NCBI GenBank assembly: GCA_014695345.1
Contig: JACJOC010000115.1
Span: 280,528-344,527, forward strand
DNA length: 64,000 nucleotides
From: Cyanobacteria bacterium FACHB-471
GTDB lineage: Bacteria > Cyanobacteriota > Cyanobacteriia > Elainellales > Elainellaceae
Direction: 5' to 3'
Shown here: one piece after another, positions 28,039 to 38,306 of the stretch
How the letters are laid out: the number at the start of each line of letters is the position of its first letter
Numbering within the stretch: the first letter of the stretch is position 1
Position numbers and translations under genes: made by a program
The notes under the pieces: model-generated
The model's database searches: none
Told to the model about the DNA's origin: nothing
The model's input: only the letters and a program-made list of their open reading frames with translations

Positions 28039-29997
28039 ATGACTTTTGCAACCTACCAATCTAAGAAAATCGGGTATCGAGTAGGACGGTGGATTCGCGC
28101 TACAGTCTGGTTTGGGCTAAGTGTAGCTGTGAGTCTCTTGATCTGGGCGATCGCTCCAGCCACACACGCTCAAACACCTGAGACGCCGTCAGCCGAGACA
28201 TCGCCAGCGGAGACACCAGCAGAAGATCCATCATTGGCTGCTCCTAGTCTCAGCTTGGAGCTTCCAGACTTTAGCGATTTACTTCCCTCTGATACATCAG
28301 AAATTGATACCCAATCTGTCTACCTGGATGGAAATCAACTGTTTATAGTTGCTGCTCCAGATATAACCGTAGATGACCCTAACGATTTAGAAAATGGGTC
28401 CAGCGCTCTTAACGCACGGGTCAACAGCATTGAAACTCAACTCAAACAAATCGTTAATGCCGACTTTAATCCCGCTACACTGCAACTCACTTCAGAATAT
28501 GTAGAAGCTGAGGAAGTATTTGTAATTAATGCCAGCTACGGCACGGGTGAAAATGAGACAAACGAAGATTACTTGCTGACTGTTAATGCATTAGACGCTC
28601 AGGCAAACGGGGTTGACGACTTAGAAACCTGGACAAACGAGCTAACCGAAAGAATTGAAGGAGCACTGCTTAGAGCTGAGCAAGAACGTCGTCCAGACTC
28701 TTTAAGACAGCAGATCTCGATCGCTAGTGGCATTTTACTCGTGATGATTGTTGCAAGCTTTTTGCTTACTGTGTTTCAGCAGCAAGCCAAGCAAAAACAT
28801 CGCTTTATTACGGCACGGCGAGAAGCAGATGCTCAAGAAATGTCAGCGGCAGCAGATACCGGCAACCCAACCGAGATGACGACTGCCCTGTTACAGCGGC
28901 AAATGCACAACCGCCAACAGCACAACCTCAACGAAATTCAACGGCGACTGTTTCAACTCGGTCAAGTTTTCATCTGGGGAGGTGGCACACTGATAATCCT
29001 GGGGCTATTCCCTTACACCCGCTGGGTACAGCCCCTAATCCTCAACTGGAATTGGATACAATTTCCGCTCTACATCACACTGACCCTGTTTAGTACCTAC
29101 GTTGCCATTCGTATCAGTGATGTTTTAATCGATCGCTTTTTCTTAGTTTTGCAAAGCGGTACCAGCTTTAGGGCAGAAACTTCTCAGCGACTAGCACTCC
29201 GATTTTCGACTTTTTCCCGTGTTGCCAAAAGCATCATTGCAGTACTTCTAGTCAGTTCTGGAATTGTTACCTCTCTTGCTGTCGTAGGCATTGAAATTGC
29301 TCCTCTCTTGGCTGGAGCCGGGATTATTGGTTTAGGAATTTCTTTTGCGTCACAAAGTTTGATCAAAGACATTATCAATGGCTTTCTCATCCTATTTGAA
29401 GACCAGTATGGGGTCGGAGACGTAATCATCGTTGGAGACGTCGCTGGATTAGTGGAAAACATGAACCTTCGCATTACTCAACTGCGAAATGAAGAAGGAC
29501 GTTTGATCACAGTTCCCAATAGCGAAATCAGAATTGTGCAAAACCTCTCCAAAGAGTGGTCTCGCGTTGACTTAACGATCACGATCGCCAACAATGCCAA
29601 CCTGGACGAAGCGCTCAAAGTAGTTAATGACGTAGCTCAAGAAATGAGTCACGATCGCCACTGGCGTTCTCTAATTTTGGAGTCTCCTTTGTTGTTGGGA
29701 GTAGATAAGCTTGATCATATCGGCTCAATGATACGACTTTGGATAAAAACCCAACCGCTCAAACAGTGGGATGTTGCACGAGAATATCGCCGTCGTCTAA
29801 AGCTAGCCCTTGATGAAGCCGGAATTGCCATTGGCGTGCCTCAACAGTCGCTCGTATTTAAGAGCGATTTGCGCCTTGCAGGTGAATTAGCTGAGGAGCA
29901 GAATGGTGATGAAGATGGACAAAAGGCAGACGGAGGATTTACTCATACCGAATCGCGTTCTTCCGGTCCAACCAATCCATTTCACTTGGGCAACTAA
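28039..29997 (+). CDS. MscS-family mechanosensitive channel with large periplasmic N-domain
   Basis: 652 residues. An N-terminal export signal (WFGLSVAVSLLIWAIAPATHAQ) precedes a Pro/Glu/Thr-rich region and a periplasmic domain to about residue 230. Several membrane segments follow (ISIASGILLVMIVASFLL, VFIWGGGTLIILGLFPY, FPLYITLTLFSTYVAIRI). The pore-lining helix and beta domain of MscS are clear: LAGAGIIGLGISFASQSLIKDIINGFLILFEDQYGVGDVIIVGDVAGLVENM. The C-terminus ends with an acidic, Gly/Ser-rich tail. Such channels release solutes on hypo-osmotic shock. Confidence 0.93.
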   Translation: MTFATYQSKKIGYRVGRWIRATVWFGLSVAVSLLIWAIAPATHAQTPETPSAETSPAETPAEDPSLAAPSLSLELPDFSDLLPSDTSEIDTQSVYLDGNQLFIVAAPDITVDDPNDLENGSSALNARVNSIETQLKQIVNADFNPATLQLTSEYVEAEEVFVINASYGTGENETNEDYLLTVNALDAQANGVDDLETWTNELTERIEGALLRAEQERRPDSLRQQISIASGILLVMIVASFLLTVFQQQAKQKHRFITARREADAQEMSAAADTGNPTEMTTALLQRQMHNRQQHNLNEIQRRLFQLGQVFIWGGGTLIILGLFPYTRWVQPLILNWNWIQFPLYITLTLFSTYVAIRISDVLIDRFFLVLQSGTSFRAETSQRLALRFSTFSRVAKSIIAVLLVSSGIVTSLAVVGIEIAPLLAGAGIIGLGISFASQSLIKDIINGFLILFEDQYGVGDVIIVGDVAGLVENMNLRITQLRNEEGRLITVPNSEIRIVQNLSKEWSRVDLTITIANNANLDEALKVVNDVAQEMSHDRHWRSLILESPLLLGVDKLDHIGSMIRLWIKTQPLKQWDVAREYRRRLKLALDEAGIAIGVPQQSLVFKSDLRLAGELAEEQNGDEDGQKADGGFTHTESRSSGPTNPFHLGN

Positions 29998-30121
29998 AAT
30001 AAAGTGAAAAAGTTGAACCTATTGCACATGCCGTTTAAAGCAATATCGCAATCCTAAATTTGCTTTTGAAAAAGCAATTTCGACGTGGGTTACATTAGCT
30101 TAGAGTTCAGCTTTAACAGCC

Positions 30122-30835
30122 ATGCAAAGCAACATCCGTCATACTCTCAAGACTGTTGCTCTACTAATGTTTGGGGCTGCGATCGCCCTGTTCCTCACAA
30201 ATTGCAGAGCAGTTTCCAACCAGAGTTCAGATCAAGCTAGCTCAACTACAGTCGAAAATTCAACGGACGAAGTTCAACCTACGGGATGTGTCACGTCAAT
30301 CAACGACCCTGCCGCTCCAGTCACCAACATTTACTCTAATCCTGAAGAACAGTCCAGCGAGGTGTTGGATGAATTGCCCAACAATACAGAGATAACAGTA
30401 GTAGGCTCTCAAAATGGTTGGCTGCAAATCAATTCACCTGCAGCAGGCTGGGTCTTTTTAGGATCAACAACGGTTTCCTGTGGTGACACCGCCGCAATTC
30501 AAACTGTCGTCGGTAATGTTGATCTGCTGAAGGAGAAAGCAATTGAAGGCGATCGCCTCGCTGCCGATATGCTGATTCGCTATGCATTTCAAGCAGACAG
30601 CGCAGGTGCCGAAGTCGCGCTCGGTGCAATTATGGAATGGGCACAAACGAATCCAGAATTACTCATCTCCGTTCTGGATGAACAGCCTCAATCTGTCCGA
30701 AATGGCGTGCTGTCTTTGCTCAAATTTTCTTTATCATCAGAGGCTCAATCTACCTTTGAAGCGGCGCTAACGAAACAAAGTTCAGATTCGCCAACGGCTC
30801 AAACTTGGCAGCAAGACGATCGCCCCTCTCCTTAG
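30122..30835 (+). CDS. Lipoprotein with bacterial SH3 domain
   Basis: 237 residues. A signal peptide with lipobox FLTNC (cysteine at 28) is followed by a polar linker, then an SH3b domain (residues ~60-120: TNIYSNPEEQSSEVLDELPNNTEITVVGSQNGWLQINSPAAGWVFLGST), and a helical C-terminal half (VDLLKEKAIEGDRLAADMLIRYAF...). Bacterial SH3 domains often bind peptidoglycan. The protein would be anchored in the periplasm. Function beyond binding is unknown. Confidence 0.82.
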   Translation: MQSNIRHTLKTVALLMFGAAIALFLTNCRAVSNQSSDQASSTTVENSTDEVQPTGCVTSINDPAAPVTNIYSNPEEQSSEVLDELPNNTEITVVGSQNGWLQINSPAAGWVFLGSTTVSCGDTAAIQTVVGNVDLLKEKAIEGDRLAADMLIRYAFQADSAGAEVALGAIMEWAQTNPELLISVLDEQPQSVRNGVLSLLKFSLSSEAQSTFEAALTKQSSDSPTAQTWQQDDRPSP

Positions 30836-30880
30836 AGAAAGTTCAGCCAAAACTTCAAAATTTACTCCTCAACCGGGTTG

Positions 30881-31504
30881 CTAAACCTCAATTCCCTGCA
30901 TATCTAAACTGCGCCATAAATACCAGGAGACGATCGCTCCATAGGGTTTCCACTTTTGCCCCATCAACTCCACCATCTTTTTGGTGGGTAAGTCATCTAG
31001 CTGATAGAGCTTTCGAATTCCAGCCCTCACCCCCAGATCATCTACAGGTAAAACATCAAGTCTCCCTAGCCGAAAGATCAATAGCATTTGAGCACTCCAA
31101 CGCCCAATCCCCTTAACTTGAGTGAGCGTTTGAATGATGGCTTCATCTTCCATTTCTGCCAACTCTGCCATAGTAGGCAAACCGTCTAATATCTTCTGCG
31201 CTAAGTCTTTGAGGTAAATAATTTTAGAGCGTGAAATGCCAACTCCACGTAGCGTTTCATCAGGTGTGTTGAGAATATCCATTGCTGTCGGCAATCTTTC
31301 AGCGTAAAGCTGAAGAAACCTGCCGTGAATTACATTCGCAACTTTGGTAGAAAGCTGCTGATGCAGAATTGTTTTAGAGAGAGAAAATAGCAAATCTGCT
31401 TCAGGCTGGGGTTCCCCCAATTGACAGGGTCCAACCTGCTGAATCAGCTTTCCTAGAACGGGGTCAGACTTGATGAGAAAGGCGATCGCTGTTGAGTAAT
31501 CCAT
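30881..31504 (-). CDS. DNA-3-methyladenine glycosylase II (AlkA/HhH-GPD family)
   Basis: 207 residues from ATG 31504 (MDYSTAIAFLIKSDPVLGKLIQQVGPC). The HhH-GPD core is intact: ISRSKIIYLKDLAQKI, then IIQTLTQVKGIGRWSAQMLLIFRLGRLDVLPVDDLGVRAGIRKLY. The helix-hairpin-helix (VKGIGRWSA) contacts DNA and the aspartate of PVDDLGVR is the catalytic acid. It would excise alkylated purines. It lacks the N-terminal domain of E. coli AlkA, as in the shorter MAG1-like enzymes. Confidence 0.92.
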   Translation of the reverse strand: MDYSTAIAFLIKSDPVLGKLIQQVGPCQLGEPQPEADLLFSLSKTILHQQLSTKVANVIHGRFLQLYAERLPTAMDILNTPDETLRGVGISRSKIIYLKDLAQKILDGLPTMAELAEMEDEAIIQTLTQVKGIGRWSAQMLLIFRLGRLDVLPVDDLGVRAGIRKLYQLDDLPTKKMVELMGQKWKPYGAIVSWYLWRSLDMQGIEV

Positions 31505-31969
31505 TGCTGAAAAACTATATCTAAGGCTCTCGTCGTAACAAAGCAAAATTGGTAAAACTTGACTTCTAGATACCTAAACTTACCTAATTCTGTAGAAAAT
31601 TTGTCAAGTTTATCGTATGAATAACAAGTCAATTTTTCCTTTAAAAATTAGTTGGGTTGGCTGACATCACTAGATTAATCACAGCAATAGAAGAGCAGTA
31701 AATAGCTGTCTTAGCATCATGCTAGTTACAACACAGATTCGACCATATTTAGCTGAAACGCTTTATCAAAAGTGGGCCGAGAAGAATTTAGCAATTGATA
31801 TAAATTAATATAACTAGGTCAACTTCAATCTATTGACACTATCCATTTCGTATAAATACGGTAGTCAGAGCAATTCGTGAAGCCTGAATGAATTTAAAGA
31901 ATTGGTGACTGTTTTTGATCTGCACTGGGGAAACCTATTGCCAAGTAAATTCGTGTGAGAATTAAAGCT
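31505..31969. other. Gene-free stretch between alkA-like and PPC-repeat genes
   Basis: About 465 bp, A/T-rich, with no supported gene. It separates divergent genes, so promoters are expected here, but no specific box, repeat or RNA gene is clear. Confidence 0.4.
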
Positions 31970-34897
31970 ATGGCAGACGCAGGGAATACCTTACAGGAAG
32001 CAAAGCGAGTTGCTTTTAGTAGAGGCTTCGCTAGATATTCAGATTCTCTCACTCCTACAGACCGCAACGACTACTACCGCATCGATATTAGAACTCGTAA
32101 GAGTCTTAGCGCTAGGGTTTTTGGCTTGACAGGTAATGCCGACCTTGCGCTTTACGGCAGCAGGGGTGGAGTGATTCGCCCTACTTCCAGGCAGCCTCTT
32201 ACACGGGAAGAAAACATTAACCTTACCGTTGACCCAGGGACCTACTACCTTCGAGTTTTTACTCCTGAAGCAACAACCACAACTCGATATGCCTTAACCC
32301 TATCTGCTTTTGACGACAATGCCGGAAATTCCCAGACTAGGGCACGTGCTTTAGGAGACATTACTGGAGTCGTTAATCGTGTTGATTATACAGATTTTGT
32401 CGGAGTCGCAGACTTAAATGACTTCTACAGTTTTACAGTGAGCGATCGCAGAACTGTTAATGCCTCCATACGAGGTCTACGGGGCGATGCCGACCTGTAC
32501 CTAAGAGACAGTGCAGGCAACATACTCCAGCAGTCTGTTACAGCAGGTACTGCTAGCGAAGTCATTACTCGTGCTTTAAATGGTCCGCTCACCAATGGTA
32601 ACCCTGTCAACGACCCTACTAGACCTGTTACTTATTTCCTGCAAGTTGTTCCCAAGGCAGGTGTACGTACTGGATACACACTAGGAATCTCTACGGGTCC
32701 AGAAGCTGGGGCAACCGTTGCAAAAGCACGTAGTATCGACCTTACTTTTGATAGTCAAACTTATAGTGATGGACTCGGTGATGGGGATAATATAGACCTT
32801 TACAGCTTCAGGGTAGACACCCCTAGCGACTTTAATCTGCGGTTAGATGGCTTCAATGCAACTTTAAACGCGGATGTGCAGCTCTATCGAAATGACGGCT
32901 CAATTGCTCCCTTTACACCTCAAAACCTTGTTGCTTCATCGGTTCAAGGTGGACTAGGGATTGCAGAAAGCCTCACCAACCAGCGGTTGACTGTGGGCGA
33001 TTACCTGATTCGAGTTAGCCGATTTGGCAACACGGGCAACTCCTCCTATAACCTGACATTATCGGGACTGCCAGGAGACAGAGCGCCAAACACAATTCAA
33101 ACTGCCCGTAACCTTAACTTGAGCAGTACAAATATCCGCGCTCCGTTTACGCTAACGGGTACGGATGGTGCCCCTGAATTTATTAACCCTGCTGACCGGC
33201 TCGACTTTTACAAAGTGGACCTAAACTCAGGCGGTCGCACTTTCCTTAGCATCAGGCTCACCAACCTGCCAAACGGCAACTTGCCAAGCGGCACTGCTGA
33301 TCTATTGCTGCTGCAAGATAGCAACAATGATGGAGTCATTAGTGACTCAAATGGCAGTGGCACTATCGATCTAGGCGACGAGGAAGTTATCTCCGTTTCT
33401 ACCAGAACGGGTTCTTCTCCCGAAACGATTGGAGGCACTTTCCAGGATGGCACTTACTACCTCGCTGTTAGACCTGGTGTAGAAGGTCAAGCCAGCTTCT
33501 ACGATCTCAGTGCTTACACTGCTCCAGGTGGCACAGTTCCTAGTATCACCAGAGATATTCTGTTTGGGGCAGGCAGTTCTGACCCTCGAGAATTTACTGA
33601 TGTAAATGGTTCTCTTTACTTCATTGCTAACGACGGAGAAGGCTATGCCCTTTGGAAGAGTGAAGGAGTCATCTCCTCACGCCTTGGTACTGTACAAACT
33701 ACGGCAAAAGTAAGAGTAATCAAACCAGGAGCAACAGAAATCGATATTTCTGGTCTCACCAATGTCAACGGCACCCTCTATTTTGCAGCCGATGACGGAG
33801 TTAATGGCACTGAGCTATGGAAGAGTGATGGCACCGCAGCCGGAACTGTATTGGTCAAAAACATCAACACTCTAGTAGGAGGTTCTTCTTTGCCCAGCTC
33901 GCTGACAGCAGTTGGCGATACGCTCTATTTTGTGGCTTCTGACCAGGGCAACAACTTTGAGCTATGGAAGAGCGACGGTACTGAAGCGGGAACTGTCCAA
34001 GTTGCAGATTTGGCAACATTGGAAACAGGACAACCAGTTAGCTCTTCTCCCGACAACTTGACCAATGTGAATGGTACACTCTTCTTCACAGCTACCACTA
34101 GGGCAACAGGAAGGGAGCTATACCGTCTTGATCCTGGCAGCACGGCTCCTCAACTTCTAGAGATTACGGAAGGCAATACCGGTTCTTTCCCTGAAAATTT
34201 AACCGTTGTTAACGATACCGGGCTTTACTTTACAGCGTTTACAGATGCAAATGGACTAGAAATCTGGAAGATTGGTGCTAGCGGTATTCCAGTCAGAGTC
34301 ACAGAGTTTGGCTCACCAACTACGTCTGATTCGGAAGCTGCAAGTCTGACTGCGGTTGGCAGTCAGCTTTATTTCACGGCAGTTGATGGCAACTTTAGGG
34401 AGCAGCTTTGGAGCATTGATACGGCAAGGGCTGACGCGTTAACTCAGTTAACTAACGTTGACGGTGGAGCTAACCCTAGTAGCCTGGTCAATGTGAACGG
34501 CACTCTCTATTTCTCTGCTACCAAGGAAGTTATTGATGGAGTTGATGATCGGGAGATTTGGAGTACCAACGGAACTGCTACAGGAACTACAGCAAAGACC
34601 AGTATTGACTCCATTGAGTTCAATCCAAGTAATTTGATTGATGTCAATGGAGTTCTCTACTTCACGGCTAACGACGGCAATAGTGGGACTGAATTGTGGA
34701 GATATAACCCTGAGAGCTCTAACCCAAGAGCAGAACTTGTCTCCGATATTATTCCAGGTGCTATCGGCTCAAATCCAGAAGCCTTAACCAACATCAGTGG
34801 CAGATTGTTCTTCCGAGCTGATAATAGCTCTGATGCGAATGGCGACGGTGTAATCAACGAGCAAGAAGGAAACGGCATTGAGCTTTGGGGACTGTAA
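31970..34897 (+). CDS. Large PPC-domain / ELWKSDGT-repeat protein, probably secreted
   Basis: 975 residues. The first half holds four or five PPC-like (pre-peptidase C-terminal) beta domains (DRNDYYRIDIRTRKSLSARVFGLTGNADLALY, LNDFYSFTVSDRRTVNASIRGLRGDADLYL, NIDLYSFRV...). The second half has tandem hyalin-like propeller repeats with the motif LTNVNGTLYFAADDGVNGTELWKSDGT repeated about six times. DxDxDG-like sites (DSNNDGVISDSNGSG, DANGDGVINEQEGNG) look calcium-binding. No signal peptide is present, so a type I-like export route is inferred. A GTG at 31955 could extend it by five residues. It is likely an extracellular surface protein. Confidence 0.85.
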   Translation: MADAGNTLQEAKRVAFSRGFARYSDSLTPTDRNDYYRIDIRTRKSLSARVFGLTGNADLALYGSRGGVIRPTSRQPLTREENINLTVDPGTYYLRVFTPEATTTTRYALTLSAFDDNAGNSQTRARALGDITGVVNRVDYTDFVGVADLNDFYSFTVSDRRTVNASIRGLRGDADLYLRDSAGNILQQSVTAGTASEVITRALNGPLTNGNPVNDPTRPVTYFLQVVPKAGVRTGYTLGISTGPEAGATVAKARSIDLTFDSQTYSDGLGDGDNIDLYSFRVDTPSDFNLRLDGFNATLNADVQLYRNDGSIAPFTPQNLVASSVQGGLGIAESLTNQRLTVGDYLIRVSRFGNTGNSSYNLTLSGLPGDRAPNTIQTARNLNLSSTNIRAPFTLTGTDGAPEFINPADRLDFYKVDLNSGGRTFLSIRLTNLPNGNLPSGTADLLLLQDSNNDGVISDSNGSGTIDLGDEEVISVSTRTGSSPETIGGTFQDGTYYLAVRPGVEGQASFYDLSAYTAPGGTVPSITRDILFGAGSSDPREFTDVNGSLYFIANDGEGYALWKSEGVISSRLGTVQTTAKVRVIKPGATEIDISGLTNVNGTLYFAADDGVNGTELWKSDGTAAGTVLVKNINTLVGGSSLPSSLTAVGDTLYFVASDQGNNFELWKSDGTEAGTVQVADLATLETGQPVSSSPDNLTNVNGTLFFTATTRATGRELYRLDPGSTAPQLLEITEGNTGSFPENLTVVNDTGLYFTAFTDANGLEIWKIGASGIPVRVTEFGSPTTSDSEAASLTAVGSQLYFTAVDGNFREQLWSIDTARADALTQLTNVDGGANPSSLVNVNGTLYFSATKEVIDGVDDREIWSTNGTATGTTAKTSIDSIEFNPSNLIDVNGVLYFTANDGNSGTELWRYNPESSNPRAELVSDIIPGAIGSNPEALTNISGRLFFRADNSSDANGDGVINEQEGNGIELWGL

Positions 34898-34929
34898 CGA
34901 CTGTAGTTTAGTCACCTGAATTGATTTGA

Positions 34930-34974
34930 GGGGTAGGGTTAGAGGTAAAGTTTCTAACCCTACCCCTTTCTTTT
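34930..34974 (+). terminator. Strong rho-independent terminator
   Basis: GGGGTAGGGTTAGA (34930-34943) pairs perfectly with TCTAACCCTACCCC (34953-34966), followed by a T-rich tail. It lies about 33 bp past the PPC-repeat gene. The rest of 34975-35194 shows no gene. Confidence 0.9.
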
Positions 34975-35194
34975 GAAGGTCTGCGCGTCGTGCTATGGAC
35001 CTGGATAGAACGCATCTATTACAAGCAATCCTGTCACGAATCAATAGAATTGCTATATAGAATGGAGACATGGCAGTTGTTAAGACTGTTGGCAGGAGCC
35101 ATTTAGCCCTGCTTGACTAGGCTAGATTAGTCATACCAGCATTAATTAGCCTGTTTCTACTTACTTTGTACATTCCAAAAGGAAAGATAGAGTC

Positions 35195-35971
35195 ATGGGG
35201 TTATTTGACCGTGTTAGTCGGGTTGTCCGGTCTAATCTCAACGCCGCCGTCAGTTCTGCTGAAGATCCAGAAAAAATCCTGGAGCAAGCGATTATTGACA
35301 TGCAGGAGGACCTGGTACAGTTGCGTCAGGCTGTTGCAAGTGCGATCGCCAGCCAAAAACGAATGCAGCAGCAACATAACCAGGCTCAGTCAGAAGCAAA
35401 CAACTGGCAACAGCGGGCTCAGCTAGCGCTGCAAAAAGGCGACGAAAATTTAGCGCGTGAAGCCCTCAACCGCAGAAAGGTGCAAGCTGAAACAGCTACA
35501 GCGCTGAAGACACAGTTAGATCAGCAATCCTCAACGGTAGATACCTTAAAGCGCAATCTGATTGCGTTGGAAGGCAAAATTTCTGAAGCAAAAACTAAGA
35601 AAGATATGCTCAAGGCTAGAGCTAGTGCCGCCAAAGCCAATGAGCAGCTTCAAGGAACAATGAGTTCGCTCAACACCAGCAGCGCAATGGGTGCGTTTGA
35701 GCGAATGGAAGAAAAAGTGCTGCAAATGGAAGCTCGCTCACAAGCCGCGGCAGAGTTGGCAGGGGCTGACTTGGAGAGTCAGTTTGCTGCACTGGAGTCA
35801 GGTAGCGATGTGGATGATGAGTTAGCCGCGATGAAGGCGCAACTATTGGGTTCTGCAGCCCCGGCAAATCAAGCGCAGCTTCCCTCCTCCGAGCCTACGA
35901 CTCAAGCCCCTCAAGATAAAGCAGTAGATGATGAGCTAGAAGCTTTAAAGAATCAGCTAGATCAGCTATAG
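35195..35971 (+). CDS. PspA/IM30 (Vipp1)-family membrane-remodelling protein
   Basis: 258 residues. The N-terminal amphipathic helix MGLFDRVSRVVRSNLNAAVSSAEDPEKILEQAI is diagnostic of the PspA/Vipp1 family; the rest is coiled-coil helices to about residue 215. A C-terminal extension contains a last helix (DDELEALKNQLDQL) after a flexible linker, the feature that separates Vipp1 (thylakoid biogenesis) from PspA. It forms ESCRT-III-like rods and rings on membranes. The Vipp1 assignment is likely but not certain. Confidence 0.93.
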   Translation: MGLFDRVSRVVRSNLNAAVSSAEDPEKILEQAIIDMQEDLVQLRQAVASAIASQKRMQQQHNQAQSEANNWQQRAQLALQKGDENLAREALNRRKVQAETATALKTQLDQQSSTVDTLKRNLIALEGKISEAKTKKDMLKARASAAKANEQLQGTMSSLNTSSAMGAFERMEEKVLQMEARSQAAAELAGADLESQFAALESGSDVDDELAAMKAQLLGSAAPANQAQLPSSEPTTQAPQDKAVDDELEALKNQLDQL

Positions 35972-36071
35972 AATCTAATTAATTTCGCCTGTTAAGGTTT
36001 GCTAGGAGGTTACGTTCCAGTGACGTAGCCTCTTTAGCGCTCTAAGCTTCTAGGAAATGCTTTTGTCTACT

Positions 36072-36446
36072 ATGTCTGACCTGCCACCCCTCAGCATTGA
36101 TACTATTTGGGCAATTTTAAACGACACGCTAGATGATGCGACGGTTAATCAGCTCGTGTGGCACTATCTGGGCTATCGGTACGATGCAACGGCAGAGCGG
36201 TGGAATGCTGCAGAAGTTTCTTCTGAATGGTTGGAGAACTATCCAGAGCCACCAAATTTTATTGAAGACCGTCCTGCTACGGTTAAGTTGACGCGCTCTA
36301 TTCCCAAACCCAACAAGCAGCTTTTGAAGGAGCAACTTGGGTTTGAAGGGTACAAGGTAGGAGAGCTAGTTCCTCGTCTGACGAGACGCGCAACAATGGC
36401 AAACTGGTTGCTCAGCTATATGCGCGATCGAGAAACTGTAGGTTGA
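36072..36446 (+). CDS. DUF1823-family protein
   Basis: 124 residues from ATG 36072 (MSDLPPLSIDTIWAILNDTLDDATVNQLVWHYLGYRYD). The conserved stretches LVWHYLGYRYD, YPEPPNFIEDRPATVKLTRSIP, LLKEQLGFEGYKVGEL and PRLTRRATMANWLLSYM are those of DUF1823, a small soluble family confined largely to cyanobacteria and plastid-bearing plants. Function unknown. An imperfect stem (GAGGTTACGT/ACGTAGCCTC) lies between it and the upstream vipp1/pspA-like gene. Confidence 0.85.
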   Translation: MSDLPPLSIDTIWAILNDTLDDATVNQLVWHYLGYRYDATAERWNAAEVSSEWLENYPEPPNFIEDRPATVKLTRSIPKPNKQLLKEQLGFEGYKVGELVPRLTRRATMANWLLSYMRDRETVG

Positions 36447-36631
36447 ATAAGGGGCGATCGCTATTTAAAGCCGCTCTTTTAGTGAGGGTTAGTTATCAAA
36501 CTCTCTGATGGTTTTTATCAGCCTAAAAGTAGAGATAAAGCCTTAGACATAAAAGTTTATTTCCTCAGAAAGATGTCTGAATGAATCTGAACCTCAGAGA
36601 ATAAGTTCAGACTTCTTCCTAAAGGAATTTT

Positions 36632-38287
36632 ATGGCTAACCAGATTGAATTTAGTTTATTTGCACCCTATAACAATGCAGCAACATTAATTGGGTCTTTT
36701 TCCGACTGGAAAGAAATACCCATGCAAAAAGATAAAGAAGGCTTTTTTCGCACTAAAGTTGAGCTAGAAGATGGCGCTTATCAGTACAAGTTTCGTGTAC
36801 AGTCTAAAAGCTGGTTCTTTGAACCTGATCAATGGGTAGATGTAAACGATCCCTATGCAACAGATATTGATAACCCTACTCAAAATTGTGTTTTAACTAT
36901 TAAAGACGGCGAAAGAATTGTTGATACTTATGTTTGGCAACATGATGATAAACCCTTACCTGCAGATCATGAATTAGTAATTTATGAAATGCACGTAGGT
37001 GACTTTTCAGGGGGAGAGGATGACCCTTATGCTCGTGGAAAGTATAAGCACGTCATCGAAAAGCTGGATTACCTATGCGAATTAGGTGTCAATGCAATTG
37101 AACTGATGCCTGTTAAAGAATATCCAGGTGACTATAGCTGGGGTTACAACCCCCGTTATTTTTTTGCAACAGAATCTAGCTATGGTTCTACGGCCGAGCT
37201 AAAGAATCTAATTGATGAATGCCATGCTCACGGTATTCGTGTTCTCATGGACGGCATTTTTAATCACTCTGAAGCAGAGAGTCCACTCACTCAAATTGAC
37301 CATGATTATTGGTATCACCATGAGCCACGTGACCCAGATAATAACTGGGGACCAGAATTTAACTACGAGCATTATGACGAAAATCTAGAAACCCATCCTG
37401 CTCGTCGTTTTGTCGGTGATGCGGTTCGTTTTTGGATTGAGGAATATCACATTGATGGCATTCGTTATGATGCGGCTCGGCAGATTGCAAACTACGACTT
37501 CATGCATTGGATTGTGCAGGAAACTAAGCAAGCTGCGGGAGCAAAACCGTTCTATAACATTGCTGAACATATTCCTGAAACAACAGATATTACAGGTGTT
37601 GATGGCCCAATGGATGGCTGTTGGCATGAAAGCTTCTATCACTGCATTCTGGAACATATCAGTGGAGAAACTTTCGATTTAGAGCGTCTCAAAGATGCAT
37701 TAGATGCTAAGCGTCAAGGCTTCTTGGGGGCTACTAATGTAGTTAACTATTTAACCAATCATGACCACAATCACCTGATGGTGGAATTGGCAGACCGCGA
37801 TATTTTTGATGAAGCCGCTTTTAAGCGACTGAAGCTGGGTGCAGTGATGCTCATGACGGCAATGGGTGTGCCGATGATTTGGATGGGTGAAGAATTTGGG
37901 GAGTATAAGCCTAAAACAATTGAGCAGAATAAAATCGAATGGTCTTTGTTAGAGAATGACTTGAATCGAGGATTATTCGAGTACTACAAGGGCTTGATTT
38001 CCCTGCGTAAAGAGAGTCATGCACTTTATACCGAGAACATTAACTTCTTTCATGAAGATCCAGAGGGTAAAGTTCTAGCTTACGTTCGTTGGAACGATGA
38101 GGGGTCAAGAGTCGTTGTCGTAGCAAACTTCTCAGACCAATACTTGGCAGGCTATCGAATTGAAAATTTCCCAGAAAATGGTACTTGGCATGAATGGACG
38201 GGAGATTATGATATTGAGGCGGGCGATAACAACATCATGATTGACTTGCCAGAATATGAGGCGAAGGTATTTGTCTGGCAACAGTAG
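36632..38287 (+). CDS. GH13 alpha-amylase-family enzyme with N-terminal CBM48 (branching-enzyme-like)
   Basis: 551 residues. Residues ~1-95 are a CBM48-type beta domain (EFSLFAPYNNAATLIGSFSDWKEIPM...). The catalytic barrel follows: YEMHVGDFS, GVNAIELMPVKEYPGDYSWGYNP, GIRVLMDGIFNHS, the nucleophile in DGIRYDAARQI (Asp ~280), acid/base in NIAEHIP (Glu ~312) and NHD (Asp ~378). The layout is that of 1,4-alpha-glucan branching enzymes and trehalohydrolases, acting on glycogen or related glucans. Whether it branches or hydrolyses cannot be decided. A strong palindromic terminator follows. Confidence 0.87.
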   Translation: MANQIEFSLFAPYNNAATLIGSFSDWKEIPMQKDKEGFFRTKVELEDGAYQYKFRVQSKSWFFEPDQWVDVNDPYATDIDNPTQNCVLTIKDGERIVDTYVWQHDDKPLPADHELVIYEMHVGDFSGGEDDPYARGKYKHVIEKLDYLCELGVNAIELMPVKEYPGDYSWGYNPRYFFATESSYGSTAELKNLIDECHAHGIRVLMDGIFNHSEAESPLTQIDHDYWYHHEPRDPDNNWGPEFNYEHYDENLETHPARRFVGDAVRFWIEEYHIDGIRYDAARQIANYDFMHWIVQETKQAAGAKPFYNIAEHIPETTDITGVDGPMDGCWHESFYHCILEHISGETFDLERLKDALDAKRQGFLGATNVVNYLTNHDHNHLMVELADRDIFDEAAFKRLKLGAVMLMTAMGVPMIWMGEEFGEYKPKTIEQNKIEWSLLENDLNRGLFEYYKGLISLRKESHALYTENINFFHEDPEGKVLAYVRWNDEGSRVVVVANFSDQYLAGYRIENFPENGTWHEWTGDYDIEAGDNNIMIDLPEYEAKVFVWQQ

Positions 38288-38306
38288 TAATTTACTCCTT
38301 TTCCAC

